Source: Pseudonocardia sp. MH-G8 (GTDB lineage: Bacteria > Actinomycetota > Actinomycetes > Mycobacteriales > Pseudonocardiaceae). Taken from it: a stretch of DNA of 64,000 bases. A program made the position numbers and the translations under genes. Numbering within the stretch: the stretch's first letter is position 1; each line of letters begins with the position of its first letter. The DNA is taken from positions 434,001 through 498,000 of the forward strand of contig NZ_NKYF01000002.1 in NCBI RefSeq assembly GCF_002262885.1, read 5' to 3'. Positions 45,860 through 55,179 of the stretch are shown piece by piece. The notes under the pieces were generated by a model. It made no database searches. It worked only from the letters and a program-made list of their open reading frames with translations, and was not told the DNA's origin.

Positions 45860-47058
45860 CGCGAACCTCCGAGCAGGTCGGCGCGCGGGTCGATCTCCTT
45901 CGTGGCCTCGGCGTAGGCCTGCAACGCCTCGGTGGCGGGGTCGTCCAGGCGCGCCGGAACCGCCACCTCGACGGTGACGAGCAGGTCACCGGACTTCCCC
46001 CGGCGCTGCACGCCACGGCCCCGGACCCGGAAGGTGCGCCCACTCGCCGTGCCCGCGGGGATCTTCAGGGACACGGTGGAATCGAGAGTGGGCACCGTGA
46101 CCGTGCTGCCGAGCACCAACTCCGGGTAGGTGACGGGGACGGTCAACGTGAGGTCGTCGGCGTTGCGTTCGGACCGGCCGAACAACCGGTGCGGGGTGAC
46201 GTTGACCTTCACGTACAGGTCACCCGCCGGAGCGCCGCCCCGGCCGGGCTCGCCCTGCCCCTTCAGACGCACCTGCTGGCCGCCCTGCACACCCGCGGGG
46301 ACGCGCACGGTGAGCGTGCGGGTGCGGGTGCTCACGCCGTCGCCGCCGCACTCCGAGCACGGGTCGTCGATGATCCGGCCCGTGCCGCGGCAGTCGCGGC
46401 ACGGCTCGGAGAACGCGAACGCGCCCTGGCTGCGGCTCACGAGCCCCACCCCGGAACAGGTGGGGCAGGTGCGCGGCGTGCTACCCGGCCGGGCGCCGGT
46501 GCCACCGCAACGCTCGCACCGTCCCGGCGCGGACAGCCGCAGCTGCACCTCGGCGCCGCGCACGGCGTCGACGAAGTCGATCCGCAGCTCGCTCTCGACG
46601 TCGGCGCCGCGCTGCGAGCGCGGAGCCGTGGTCTGGCCGGCACCCCGGTTGGCGAACAGGCCACCGAGGATGTCGCCCAGCCCGCCGGCACCCGTACCGC
46701 CGGCGCCGGGCCCGGCGGCACCGGCGCGGGCGAACAGGTCGTTCAGATCGAACCCCTGCCCGCCTGCGCCGCTGCCGAACCCGCCGGGGAACCCCCCGCC
46801 AGGGCCGAACCCGCCACCGCCTGCGAAGAGCGCGCGCGTCTCGTCGTACTCGCGGCGCTTCTTCTCGTCGGACAGCACCCCGTACGCCTCGGACACGGCC
46901 TTGAAGCGGGCCTCGGCCTTGGCGTCACCGGGGTTGGCGTCCGGGTGCAGCTCGCGCGCGAGCTTCCGGTACGCCTTCTTGACCTCGTCCGCCGAGGCGT
47001 CGGAGGCGACGCCCAGCTCGCGGTAGAAGTCCTTCTCGATCCAGTCCCGCTGGGTCAC
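45856..47058 (-). CDS. dnaJ: DnaJ co-chaperone
   Basis: The 400-residue protein has a J-domain with HPD (LHPDANPGD), a Gly/Phe-rich linker, four zinc CxxCxGxG motifs (CERCGGTG, CPTCSGVG, CRDCRGTG, CSECGGDG) and the C-terminal client-binding domains. It starts at GTG 47058 behind a strong GGAGGAGG site. It is third in dnaK-grpE-dnaJ-hspR and belongs to the operon-linked DnaJ1 type. Confidence 0.97.
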   Translation of the reverse strand: MTQRDWIEKDFYRELGVASDASADEVKKAYRKLARELHPDANPGDAKAEARFKAVSEAYGVLSDEKKRREYDETRALFAGGGGFGPGGGFPGGFGSGAGGQGFDLNDLFARAGAAGPGAGGTGAGGLGDILGGLFANRGAGQTTAPRSQRGADVESELRIDFVDAVRGAEVQLRLSAPGRCERCGGTGARPGSTPRTCPTCSGVGLVSRSQGAFAFSEPCRDCRGTGRIIDDPCSECGGDGVSTRTRTLTVRVPAGVQGGQQVRLKGQGEPGRGGAPAGDLYVKVNVTPHRLFGRSERNADDLTLTVPVTYPELVLGSTVTVPTLDSTVSLKIPAGTASGRTFRVRGRGVQRRGKSGDLLVTVEVAVPARLDDPATEALQAYAEATKEIDPRADLLGGSR

Positions 47059-47077
47059 TCCGCCTCCTCCGTGCGAC

Positions 47078-47761
47078 TCAGGGCTCTACGGCCGGATCGG
47101 GTTCGGGCGACACCGGGTCCTGCGCGGGCTCGGTCAGCGTGCCGTCGTCGGCGCGGTCCACCACCGTGACCATCGCCGGCCGCAGCACGCGGTCGGCGAT
47201 GCGGTAGCCACGCCGCAGCACCGCGGAGACCACGGTGACCGTGGGCCCCTCGTCGGTGCCGGCCTCGTGCTGCACGGCCTCGTGGACCGACGGGTCGAAG
47301 AGTTCGCCCACCGATCCGAACGGCTCGAGACCGAGCTTCTGGACGACGGCCACCAGCTTGTCGCCGACGGACTTGAATGCACCGGTGAGGTCGCCGTGGG
47401 ACTCCGCGCGGTCGAGGTCGTCCAGCACGGTGAGCAGCTCGGAGACGAACTGCACCCGCGCACCGACCAGCACGCTCTCCCGGTCGCGGTCCACCCGTCG
47501 CCGGTAGTTGGCGTACTCGGCGCTCACCCGCTGCAGGTCGGCCGTGCGTTCGGCGACCTGGGCGGCGAGCTCCGCGGACGCGACGGCGTCGGGCCCGACG
47601 GGCTGCTCGGGCTCGCCGGCCTCGGGAGCGTCCCCGGCCGGCTCACCGACCGGGGCCCGCACCTCGCCGGTCACCGGGTCGATCCGGCGCCGGTCCCGGA
47701 CCACGACCCGCTCACCGTCGCCGTGCTCGGCGCTCTCGTTGCGGTTGTCGTGGTCGTTCAC
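47078..47761 (-). CDS. grpE: GrpE nucleotide-exchange factor
   Basis: The 227-residue protein has the long N-terminal coiled coil ([22 protein letters not shown]) and the C-terminal beta-wing ([19 protein letters not shown]). It starts with an ATGA overlap with dnaK. An unusually acidic tail follows. It resets DnaK by ADP release. Confidence 0.96.
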   Translation of the reverse strand: MNDHDNRNESAEHGDGERVVVRDRRRIDPVTGEVRAPVGEPAGDAPEAGEPEQPVGPDAVASAELAAQVAERTADLQRVSAEYANYRRRVDRDRESVLVGARVQFVSELLTVLDDLDRAESHGDLTGAFKSVGDKLVAVVQKLGLEPFGSVGELFDPSVHEAVQHEAGTDEGPTVTVVSAVLRRGYRIADRVLRPAMVTVVDRADDGTLTEPAQDPVSPEPDPAVEP

Positions 47762-49614
47762 TTCTTGTCCTTCTCCTCGTCGACGATCTCGGCGTCCACC
47801 ACGTCATCGGCGTTGTCCTGCGCCTGCTGCTCCTGGCCGGCGTCGGCACCAGGAGCGGCACCCTCGGCGCCCGGCTGCTGGTAGAGGGCGGAGCCCATCT
47901 TCTGCGACTCGGTGGCGAGCTTCTCCATCGCCGCCTTGATGGCGTCGGTGTAGGTGCCCTTCAGCGCCGTCTGCGCCTCGCCGAGCGCGCCGTTCACCGA
48001 GTCCTTGACGTCGGCGGGCAGCTTCTCGTCGTTCTCCTTGACGAACTTCTCCGTCTGGTAGACGAGCGACTCGGCCTGGTTGCGGACCTCGGCCTCCTCG
48101 CGCCGCTGCTTGTCCTCCTCGGCGTGCTGCTCGGCCTCGCGCATCATCCGGTCGATCTCGTCCTTGCCCAGGGCGGACCCGCCGGTGATCTGCATCGACT
48201 GCTCCTTGCCCGTGCCCAGGTCCTTGGCGGACACGTGCACGATGCCGTTGGCGTCGATGTCGAACGAGACCTCGATCTGCGGCACGCCGCGCGGGGCGGG
48301 CGGCAGACCCGTGAGCTCGAACATGCCGAGCTTCTTGTTGTAGGCCGCGATCTCGCGCTCGCCCTGGAACACCTGGATCTGCACGGACGGCTGGTTGTCG
48401 TCGGCCGTGGTGAAGATCTCCGACCGCTTGGTGGGGATCGTGGTGTTGCGCTCGATGAGCTTGGTCATCACGCCGCCCTTGGTCTCGATGCCCAGGGACA
48501 GCGGGGTGACGTCGAGCAGCAGGACGTCCTTGACCTCACCGCGCAGCACACCGGCCTGCAGGGCGGCGCCGACGGCGACGACCTCGTCCGGGTTCACACC
48601 CTTGTTGGGCTCCTTGCCGCCGGTGAGCTCCTTGACGAGCTCGGTGACGGCGGGCATGCGGGTGGAACCGCCGACGAGCACCACGTGGTCGATCTGGCCG
48701 ACGGAGATGCCGGCGTCCTTGACCACCTGGTTGAACGGCGCGCGGGTGCGGTCGAGCAGGTCGGAGGTGATCCGCTGGAACTCGGCGCGCGAGAGCGTCT
48801 CGTCGAGGAACAGCGGGTTCTTCTCCGCGTCGACGGTGATGTAGGGCAGGTTGATCGTGGCCGTCGACTGGCTCGACAGCTCGATCTTCGCCTTCTCCGC
48901 GGCCTCACGCAGCCGCTGCATCGCCATCTTGTCCTTGGTGAGGTCGATGCCCTGGCTGTTCTTGAACTTCTCGACGAGCCAGCTGATGACCCGCTCGTCC
49001 CAGTCGTCGCCACCGAGGTGGTTGTCGCCGTTGGTGGCCTTCACCTCGACGACGCCCTCGCCGATCTCCAGCAGCGACACGTCGAACGTGCCACCGCCGA
49101 GGTCGAAGACGAGGATCGTCTGCTCCTTCTCGCCCTTGTCGAGGCCGTAGGCGAGGGCGGCCGCGGTGGGCTCGTTGACGATGCGCAGGACGTTGAGGCC
49201 CGCGATCTGGCCGGCCTCCTTGGTGGCCTGACGCTGGGCGTCTTCGAAGTACGCGGGCACGGTGATCACCGCGTCGGTGATGTCCTCGCCCAGGTAGGAC
49301 TCCGCGTCGCGCTTCAGCTTCTGCAGCACGCGGGCGCTGATCTCCTGCGCCGAGTACTTCTTGCCGTCGACGTCATCGGTGGCCCAGCCGGTGCCGATGT
49401 GGCGCTTGACCGAACGGATGGTCCGGTCCACGTTCGTCACGGCCTGGTTCTTCGCCGACTGCCCGACGAGCACCTCGCCGTTGCGGGCGAATGCCACGAC
49501 GGACGGGGTGGTGCGCGCGCCCTCCGAGTTGGCGATGACCGTCGGCTCGCCTCCTTCGAGGACGGCGACGACGGAGTTGGTGGTCCCGAGGTCGATGCCG
49601 ACCGCACGAGCCAT
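47758..49614 (-). CDS. dnaK: DnaK, Hsp70 chaperone
   Basis: The 618-residue chaperone has all Hsp70 motifs: [46 protein letters not shown] and the substrate domain ([17 protein letters not shown]), with a C-terminal Gly/Ala/Gln tail. It is the first gene of the operon. Upstream lie two HAIR repeats. Heat induction by HspR release is expected. Confidence 0.99.
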   Translation of the reverse strand: MARAVGIDLGTTNSVVAVLEGGEPTVIANSEGARTTPSVVAFARNGEVLVGQSAKNQAVTNVDRTIRSVKRHIGTGWATDDVDGKKYSAQEISARVLQKLKRDAESYLGEDITDAVITVPAYFEDAQRQATKEAGQIAGLNVLRIVNEPTAAALAYGLDKGEKEQTILVFDLGGGTFDVSLLEIGEGVVEVKATNGDNHLGGDDWDERVISWLVEKFKNSQGIDLTKDKMAMQRLREAAEKAKIELSSQSTATINLPYITVDAEKNPLFLDETLSRAEFQRITSDLLDRTRAPFNQVVKDAGISVGQIDHVVLVGGSTRMPAVTELVKELTGGKEPNKGVNPDEVVAVGAALQAGVLRGEVKDVLLLDVTPLSLGIETKGGVMTKLIERNTTIPTKRSEIFTTADDNQPSVQIQVFQGEREIAAYNKKLGMFELTGLPPAPRGVPQIEVSFDIDANGIVHVSAKDLGTGKEQSMQITGGSALGKDEIDRMMREAEQHAEEDKQRREEAEVRNQAESLVYQTEKFVKENDEKLPADVKDSVNGALGEAQTALKGTYTDAIKAAMEKLATESQKMGSALYQQPGAEGAAPGADAGQEQQAQDNADDVVDAEIVDEEKDKK

Positions 49615-49644
49615 GGTGTGTGCCTCCGAGGTAGATCTGTGTAG

Positions 49645-49665
49645 CTTGAGTTCGGTTCGCTCAAG
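49645..49665. promoter_or_regulatory. HAIR repeat 1 upstream of dnaK
   Basis: CTTGAGT, seven bases, GCTCAAG: 31 bases upstream of the dnaK ATG. It fits the HspR consensus almost exactly. Confidence 0.9.
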
Positions 49666-49699
49666 TCTGCCACGGCGCCGCTCGGGCGATCACGCCACC

Positions 49700-49720
49700 C
49701 TTGAGCCTGCCCCGCTCAAC
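49700..49720. promoter_or_regulatory. HAIR repeat 2 upstream of dnaK
   Basis: CTTGAGC, seven bases, GCTCAAC. Its centre is 55 bp from that of the first HAIR, so the two face roughly the same side of the helix. The remaining bases up to 49874 show no further element. Confidence 0.82.
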
Positions 49721-49874
49721 TTGTCTGCCCGTCCAACGCGCCACCTGGCAGTTCTGTTCCCGCGCCGCCGCCGTGCGCGGACAGTGGCGTTCGTCGCACC
49801 CGAGTCACGACGGGAGAGCGGGTCGCGACCGGAAGGCGCCAGACCCGGGCGTACGAGGCTGCTGGGCTGTCCTC

Positions 49875-51080
49875 ATGGCCACGCTCCCGACCGCCGCCGA
49901 TACCGGATCCGCCGCAACGCGACCGCCTCTGAACGGCTGGCTCGCGGTGCTGGCCGTCATGATGGGGATCTTCGCCATCGTCACCACGGAGATCCTCCCG
50001 ATCGGGCTGCTGACCCCGATCGGCCGCACGTTCGGGATCTCCGCGGGCACCGCGGGTCTGACGATGACGGTGCCCGGGATCCTCGCGGCCCTCGCCGCGC
50101 CCGCCATGACCGTGGCGACCGCGTCGCTCGACCGGCGCCGCGTGCTGTGCGCGCTGATGGTCGTCCTCGCCGTGGCCGACCTGCTCGCGGCCACGGCACC
50201 CGCCTACTGGGTGATGGTGGTGTCCCGGGTGCTCGTCGGCGTCGTCATCGGCGCGTTCTGGTCGGTCGGCGCGGGTCTCGCCGCCCGGCTCGTCCCCGAT
50301 CGGCACGCGGGCCGCGCCACCACCGTGATCTTCGCCGCGGTGCCGCTCGGGTCGGTGCTCGGCGTCCCGGCGGGCACGTTCCTCGGCACGCTCGCGGGCT
50401 GGCGGGCGGCGTTCGTGGTGATGGGGCTGCTCACGGTCGGGGTCGTCGTCGCGCTCCTCGTGTTCCTGCCGGCGCTCCCACCGCAGACCCCCACCCGCCT
50501 GTCCGTGCTCAGGACGGTGCTGCGCGGCTCGGCCACACGGGTGGGCCTGCTCGTGACCTTGCTGGTGGTCTCCGCGCACTTCGGCACCTACACCTACGTC
50601 ACGCCCTTCCTCGAGGACGTCACGCGCGCGGCTCCCGCATCGATCACGGCCTACCTGCTCGTCTACGGTGCGGCCGGCCTCGCCGGGAACTTCGCAGGTG
50701 GGCTCGCCGTCGCCCGCGCCCCGAGCGGCACGTTCTGCGTGGCCGCGGCGGCACTGGCCGCGGCCACCATGCTGCTCCCGGTGTTCGGGCGCACCGACGT
50801 CGGCGCCGTCGCCCTGCTGGTCGTCTGGGGGCTCGCCTACGGTGCGGTGCCCGTCTGCTCCCAGACGTGGTTCGTCACGGCGGCGCCCCACGCCCCCGAA
50901 GCGGCGACCGTGCTGTTCACCTCGTCCTTCCAGGCCACGATCGCTCTCGGGGCGCTGTTGGGCGGCGTCGTCGTCGACGCGGCATCGACGTCCGCGGTGA
51001 TGGTGGCGGGCGGGACCGTCGCCCTGCTGGTGCCCCTCGCCCTCGGGCTGTTCCGGCTCCGCGGTCCCGCCCATCCGTGA
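49875..51080 (+). CDS. MFS transporter, sugar/drug-efflux (AraJ/SotB-like)
   Basis: The 401-residue protein has twelve membrane spans, the N-terminal TTEILPIGLLTPIG and an SRVLVGVVIGAFWSVG motif C-like element typical of the AraJ/SotB efflux group. It likely exports sugars, amino acids or drugs. The ATG at 49875 lies about 260 bases from dnaK's start. It is convergent with the secretion-like locus. Confidence 0.88.
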   Translation: MATLPTAADTGSAATRPPLNGWLAVLAVMMGIFAIVTTEILPIGLLTPIGRTFGISAGTAGLTMTVPGILAALAAPAMTVATASLDRRRVLCALMVVLAVADLLAATAPAYWVMVVSRVLVGVVIGAFWSVGAGLAARLVPDRHAGRATTVIFAAVPLGSVLGVPAGTFLGTLAGWRAAFVVMGLLTVGVVVALLVFLPALPPQTPTRLSVLRTVLRGSATRVGLLVTLLVVSAHFGTYTYVTPFLEDVTRAAPASITAYLLVYGAAGLAGNFAGGLAVARAPSGTFCVAAAALAAATMLLPVFGRTDVGAVALLVVWGLAYGAVPVCSQTWFVTAAPHAPEAATVLFTSSFQATIALGALLGGVVVDAASTSAVMVAGGTVALLVPLALGLFRLRGPAHP

Positions 51081-51102
51081 CGGGGCGCGCCGCCGCTGCA
51101 AC

Positions 51103-51531
51103 CTACATCGGAGCGGCCGGGCGCGGTTCGACGCGGCCCGCCGACGCGGGCGGCAGCGGGTCGTCCACCGGAGCGAGCACGCGGTGGTGCTCCGGCTCGG
51201 CCACCACGTCCTCCGCGGCGTCGCGGTACTCCAGCTCGCCCTCGGGCCCCAGGTCGGCGTGGTAGCCCGCGGCGGCGAGCTGCTCCTCGTCGAGGTCGAC
51301 CAGCAGCTCCCTGCGGCTCGGAACGACCTTGTAGTCCGGCCACGACAGGTGTCCGTACGCGTCGTGCAGGTCGGCCAGCAGCCCGACGAACACCTGCTGC
51401 CAACGCAGGGGCATCGACTGGGCCAACGAACGCGGAACCACCAGGTGGTCGGTGGTGGCGCCGGGCGCGGACCGGTCGAGGTAGTCCTGCACGGGGGTCG
51501 TGGACGCCGGGATCGGGCTGTCGGTGGGCAT
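51103..51531 (-). CDS. Hypothetical protein at the end of the secretion-like locus
   Basis: The 142-residue soluble protein has a helical region (VQDYLDRSAPGATTDHLVVPRSLAQSMPLRWQQVFVGLLADLHDAYGHL in two blocks) and an acidic/Pro tail. It follows the NlpC/P60 gene on the same strand by 95 bases. No known domain is recognised. Its location suggests an accessory or regulatory part of the locus, but that is by position only. Confidence 0.72.
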   Translation of the reverse strand: MPTDSPIPASTTPVQDYLDRSAPGATTDHLVVPRSLAQSMPLRWQQVFVGLLADLHDAYGHLSWPDYKVVPSRRELLVDLDEEQLAAAGYHADLGPEGELEYRDAAEDVVAEPEHHRVLAPVDDPLPPASAGRVEPRPAAPM

Positions 51532-51626
51532 TGCTACTCCAGCTCGTACGAGAGGCCGAGCGCGACAGTAGTGCTGCCGGGTGCAAGGCCCGGCCCCGGT
51601 CCGGACGGGTGACGTCGGCTGCCCCG

Positions 51627-52643
51627 TCAGGCGCGGTTCGGGGTGGTGCCCGGGCGGGTCGCGAGCGGTACGAGCTCCTCGTAGTCCCACGGCACGGCCC
51701 GCACCCGCACCCGCTCGCCGGTGTAGGGCGCCTCCACCATCTGGTCGTTGCCCATGTACAGCACGACGTGGTGGATCGTCGAGGGGTCCGAGGGGTCCGT
51801 GGCGTAGAACAGCAGGTCTCCGGGCTGTGCCTGGGAGATCGGTACGTGCCCGCCCGCGTGGAACTGCTGCCGCGACACGCGGGGGAGGTTGATCCCCGCC
51901 GCCTGGAAGGCGCGCAGCATCAGGCCCGAGCAGTCGTAGGTGTTGGGACCGGTGGCGCCCCAGACGTAGGGCTTGCCGACCTCGGCCAGCGCGAACTCGA
52001 TCGCCGCGCCCGCCGCCCCCTGCGGCAGGACCGCGGTCCGCCCGCACCCGGTCGGGTCGGCGACGTCGGCGAGCTGCTGTACGAGCTCGGCCGCGAGGCC
52101 CTCCCACTTCGCGTAGGCGTCGGGGAACGCCGAACGCTGCACGGTCTGGGCGGCCACCGTGACCGGCATGTCCTCCCAGCCACCGACCTGCAGCAGCCGC
52201 TCGATGAAGATCCGGGTGGAGTAGACCGGGTCGGTGACCTCGGCGGGCGAACCCCAGCCCTGGGACGGGCGCTGCTGGAAGAGCCCGAGCGAGTCGCGGT
52301 CACCGTAGTTGATGTTGCGGAGGGTGGACTCCTGCATCGCGGTGGCCAGCGCGACCAGCCACGCCCGGGGCGGCGCCCCCATCTCGCGGGCGACACCGAT
52401 GATCGTGGCCGCGTTGCGGCGCTGCTCCTCGCTGAGGTCGCCGATCCGCGTGCCGGCCCGGCTGCCTGCCAGCGGTCCGGCCGGCGCGCGCACGCTCGGG
52501 TCGCACGACCCGGTGGTGGCGACCCCGCCGCCTCCACCGGTGCTCGCGGTGAACGCGATGAACCCGATGCCGAGGAACAGCCCGAGCGCCGCCATGACGG
52601 CCACGACCGGGACGAGGAGCCGCAACGGCCGCGCCAGGAACAC
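51627..52643 (-). CDS. Bifunctional cell-wall hydrolase: lysozyme-like plus NlpC/P60 (CwlT/VirB1-like)
   Basis: The 338-residue protein has an N-terminal membrane helix, a lytic-transglycosylase-like domain (IGVAREMGAPPRAWLVALATAMQES with the QES glutamate and SLGLFQQRPSQGWG), and an NlpC/P60 peptidase domain with catalytic cysteine in NTYDCSGL and histidine in IHHVVLYMG. This two-enzyme layout matches CwlT of conjugative elements, where it opens peptidoglycan for the transfer channel. It is in the same operon as the VirB8-, VirB6- and VirB4-like genes. Confidence 0.88.
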   Translation of the reverse strand: MFLARPLRLLVPVVAVMAALGLFLGIGFIAFTASTGGGGGVATTGSCDPSVRAPAGPLAGSRAGTRIGDLSEEQRRNAATIIGVAREMGAPPRAWLVALATAMQESTLRNINYGDRDSLGLFQQRPSQGWGSPAEVTDPVYSTRIFIERLLQVGGWEDMPVTVAAQTVQRSAFPDAYAKWEGLAAELVQQLADVADPTGCGRTAVLPQGAAGAAIEFALAEVGKPYVWGATGPNTYDCSGLMLRAFQAAGINLPRVSRQQFHAGGHVPISQAQPGDLLFYATDPSDPSTIHHVVLYMGNDQMVEAPYTGERVRVRAVPWDYEELVPLATRPGTTPNRA

Positions 52644-52655
52644 CGCGCGCCGCCC

Positions 52656-53270
52656 TCAGACCCGGTCGTAGCCGGCGACCCGCCAGCCCGCCTCGGTGTC
52701 CACGACGAGTACCACCAGCGTGAGGGCGTCGGTGGGCACCTCCACCTGCACGGATCTCGCCGCGACCCCGACGGGACGGGGTTCCCCGGTCACCCGCGTG
52801 GCCGGGATGTTGCCCGGATCCACGCCGCTCAGCACGCCGAGGTACTCGTCGGTGGTGGTGGCCCGCAACCCTTCCAGCCACTGTTGCGCCGAGGTGCCCT
52901 CGGGCGGGCGCACCCACGCGCCCGCCCAGAGCGCCGCCACCTCGATCGCCTCGTCCGGAGCCTGCGACAGCGGCCGCGGGGACGGTGTGAGTGCGGGAAC
53001 CGGCGGAAGCATCGTGGGGGTGGGGCTCGGCGGCGGGCCCGAGCCACCGGGCCTGCGCGTGGCCGGGCCGCTGGTCGTCGAACCGTCGTCGGATCCCGGC
53101 GCCCCGCCGCCCGCGGACCCTCCGTTGAGGGCCGTGACCGCCAGCGTCACCCCGACCGCCAGCGCCGCCACGATCACCACGGTGACCGCAAGACGCACGG
53201 GCGAGCGCAGTGGCCAGCCCCAGATCATCCGGTATGCCGCAGATCGTCCGTGAGGCGTCCTAATCGGCAC
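52656..53270 (-). CDS. TcpC/VirB8-like single-pass protein
   Basis: The 204-residue protein has one membrane helix (PVRLAVTVVIVAALAVGVTLAV), a Gly/Pro/Ser linker and a C-terminal NTF2-like domain (AIEVAALWAGAWVRP to VVLVVDTEAGWRVAGYDRV), the layout of TcpC/VirB8-type core components. The GTG at 53270 has an AGGGGAC site and overlaps the preceding gene; an ATG at 53228 is also possible. Confidence 0.78.
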   Translation of the reverse strand: MPIRTPHGRSAAYRMIWGWPLRSPVRLAVTVVIVAALAVGVTLAVTALNGGSAGGGAPGSDDGSTTSGPATRRPGGSGPPPSPTPTMLPPVPALTPSPRPLSQAPDEAIEVAALWAGAWVRPPEGTSAQQWLEGLRATTTDEYLGVLSGVDPGNIPATRVTGEPRPVGVAARSVQVEVPTDALTLVVLVVDTEAGWRVAGYDRV

Positions 53271-55179
53271 GGCCGGTCCCCTGCGGGCTGTAGGCCGACT
53301 GCGTCGAGTGCGGCCGGTAGATGCGGTAGACCGGCACGCCGTCGACGATCTCGGCCTGCACCGGTCGGGCGGCGCCGGGGCGCAACGGCACCGCGTCCGG
53401 CCTGCGGTAGATCACCCGCTCGTCCACCTCGCCGGCATCGGACCGGTCGGGGATCCTGCCGCCCGCCGCGCGCGCGTCGGGTCCCGCAGGCAGGGCGGGC
53501 TTGCGCGCGGCCGGCACGAGTTCCGGCGGCGCGGGGGCCTCGGCGGGGCGGTGCCGCCGGGCGGATCGCTCCGCCCCGGACACCCGCATACCCGGCTCCG
53601 ACTCGGGCCGCCCCCCGTCGGGGTGCCCGCCGCCGGCGCTCGCGCCCCGCCGCTCGTCCCACCACCGCGTCTGGCGGTCCTCGGTCTCGGCGCCACGCAC
53701 CCGCTGCCAGACACGGGACATCGGGCCGGTTCCTGCGCCCGGCACGATGCCGCCGAACTGCTCGCGGGTGAGCGACACCATCGACACCAGACGCCGGAAG
53801 GGTCGCGCGACCGCCCACAGGACGACGGTCACCACGCCGGTGACGAGGAGCGCGAGCCACAGGTCGATGCCCGCGCCCGGTCGGAAGAGCGACACGACCA
53901 GCAGCGCGTGCAGCCCGGCGAGCGCGCCGACCACCAGCGTGTTGACGATCGCGGCACCCGCCACGCGCAGCATGGCGGGAAGGATCTCCGGCTTGAGGAT
54001 CGCAACCACGGCCACCGCGGGCGCGGTCATCACCATCAGGCGCAGCAGGAGCATCGCCACCAGCACGAGGACCTTGGACAGGAGCTGGAACAGCGCGATG
54101 CACAGCGCCTGCACGACCGAGAGGATGCCGGCGCCGATGCGGCTGCCCGACTCGCCCTGGAAGTACGGGTAGCGGTCGCCCATGCGGTCGGCGAGGGCGG
54201 TGAACTCGGCCTTCTTCTGCTCCGCGAGCTGCTGGGTGTCCCGACCCTCGGCGACCTCCGGCTTCGTGAACGTCTGGGCCCGCAGCAGGTCGCGACCCAT
54301 CTCCCGGGCCTGCGGCACGTCGGGCGAGCCGAACTCCCCGCGGAGCCAGTTCTGGTAGATCACCTGGTCGACGAGGACCGTGGGCAGCGTGTCGCGGTTG
54401 CCGAGCCCGACCTGGCCCAGGAACCCCTCCTGCATCTGGGTGACGCCGTCGAGCAGCAGGCCGTCGGCCGCCTTGGCCCAGTCGACCGGCGCCAGGTAGG
54501 CCGCGGAGCCGACCACGAGCGCCGCCACCGCGAAGGCCGCGCGCTGGGTCTGGCGGGCGAGGTCGCCGCGCAGCGCGAGCAGCAGCAGCATGACGGCCAG
54601 CACGAGCAGCGCTACGCCGATCCAGGTGGTGAAGACCGCGTCGTACATGGCGCGCGTGCCGTCACTGATCAGCTGGTCGAGCGGCGAGAGCAGCTCCCCG
54701 CCGTCGGCGATGAGGTAGTGCGCCCAGTTCACGCCGCCGACCGCGAACTTCGCGACGTTGAGGGTCTGGTTACCCAACCAGGTGTCCGTGGTGGTTGCGG
54801 GGTTGAGCGCCGCCCCGCCGCAGCCGATGTCGTAGTTGTGCCAGACGAGGCCGGCGTAGCCCACCTCGCGGTACACGCTGCCCAACTCGCCGTGGCTGGC
54901 CCGCGGTGGGTCGAGCGAGCCCACGAGTCCCGTACCCGGCCGATCCGGCTCGGGGGGTTCCTTGCAGTCGAAGGTCTGCCCGAACGCCGGCTGCCCGAGC
55001 AGGACCGATCCCCCGACGAGCCCGGCGACGACCAGTACGGACAGCCGCCGGCGCGCAGGCCGCGCCGGACCGCGGCGGCGGCGCCCGCGGCGGCGACGCG
55101 CCTCGACGAAGACGGCCGCCGCCACCACCAGGACGACCGGCAGCCAGCCGGCTACCGCCGGCGGGTCCGCGGGGATCAC
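53260..55179 (-). CDS. VirB6/TrbL-like multi-span channel protein
   Basis: The 639-residue protein has an N-terminal exported segment with Cys (TFDCKEPPEPD) and about seven more membrane helices (around residues 165-240 and 350-480), followed by a disordered basic/Pro tail of about 130 residues. This matches VirB6/TrbL/ConG-type proteins, the inner-membrane pore of type IV secretion. It starts with a GTG overlapping the ATPase stop by four bases. Confidence 0.8.
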   Translation of the reverse strand: MIPADPPAVAGWLPVVLVVAAAVFVEARRRRGRRRRGPARPARRRLSVLVVAGLVGGSVLLGQPAFGQTFDCKEPPEPDRPGTGLVGSLDPPRASHGELGSVYREVGYAGLVWHNYDIGCGGAALNPATTTDTWLGNQTLNVAKFAVGGVNWAHYLIADGGELLSPLDQLISDGTRAMYDAVFTTWIGVALLVLAVMLLLLALRGDLARQTQRAAFAVAALVVGSAAYLAPVDWAKAADGLLLDGVTQMQEGFLGQVGLGNRDTLPTVLVDQVIYQNWLRGEFGSPDVPQAREMGRDLLRAQTFTKPEVAEGRDTQQLAEQKKAEFTALADRMGDRYPYFQGESGSRIGAGILSVVQALCIALFQLLSKVLVLVAMLLLRLMVMTAPAVAVVAILKPEILPAMLRVAGAAIVNTLVVGALAGLHALLVVSLFRPGAGIDLWLALLVTGVVTVVLWAVARPFRRLVSMVSLTREQFGGIVPGAGTGPMSRVWQRVRGAETEDRQTRWWDERRGASAGGGHPDGGRPESEPGMRVSGAERSARRHRPAEAPAPPELVPAARKPALPAGPDARAAGGRIPDRSDAGEVDERVIYRRPDAVPLRPGAARPVQAEIVDGVPVYRIYRPHSTQSAYSPQGTGRAD

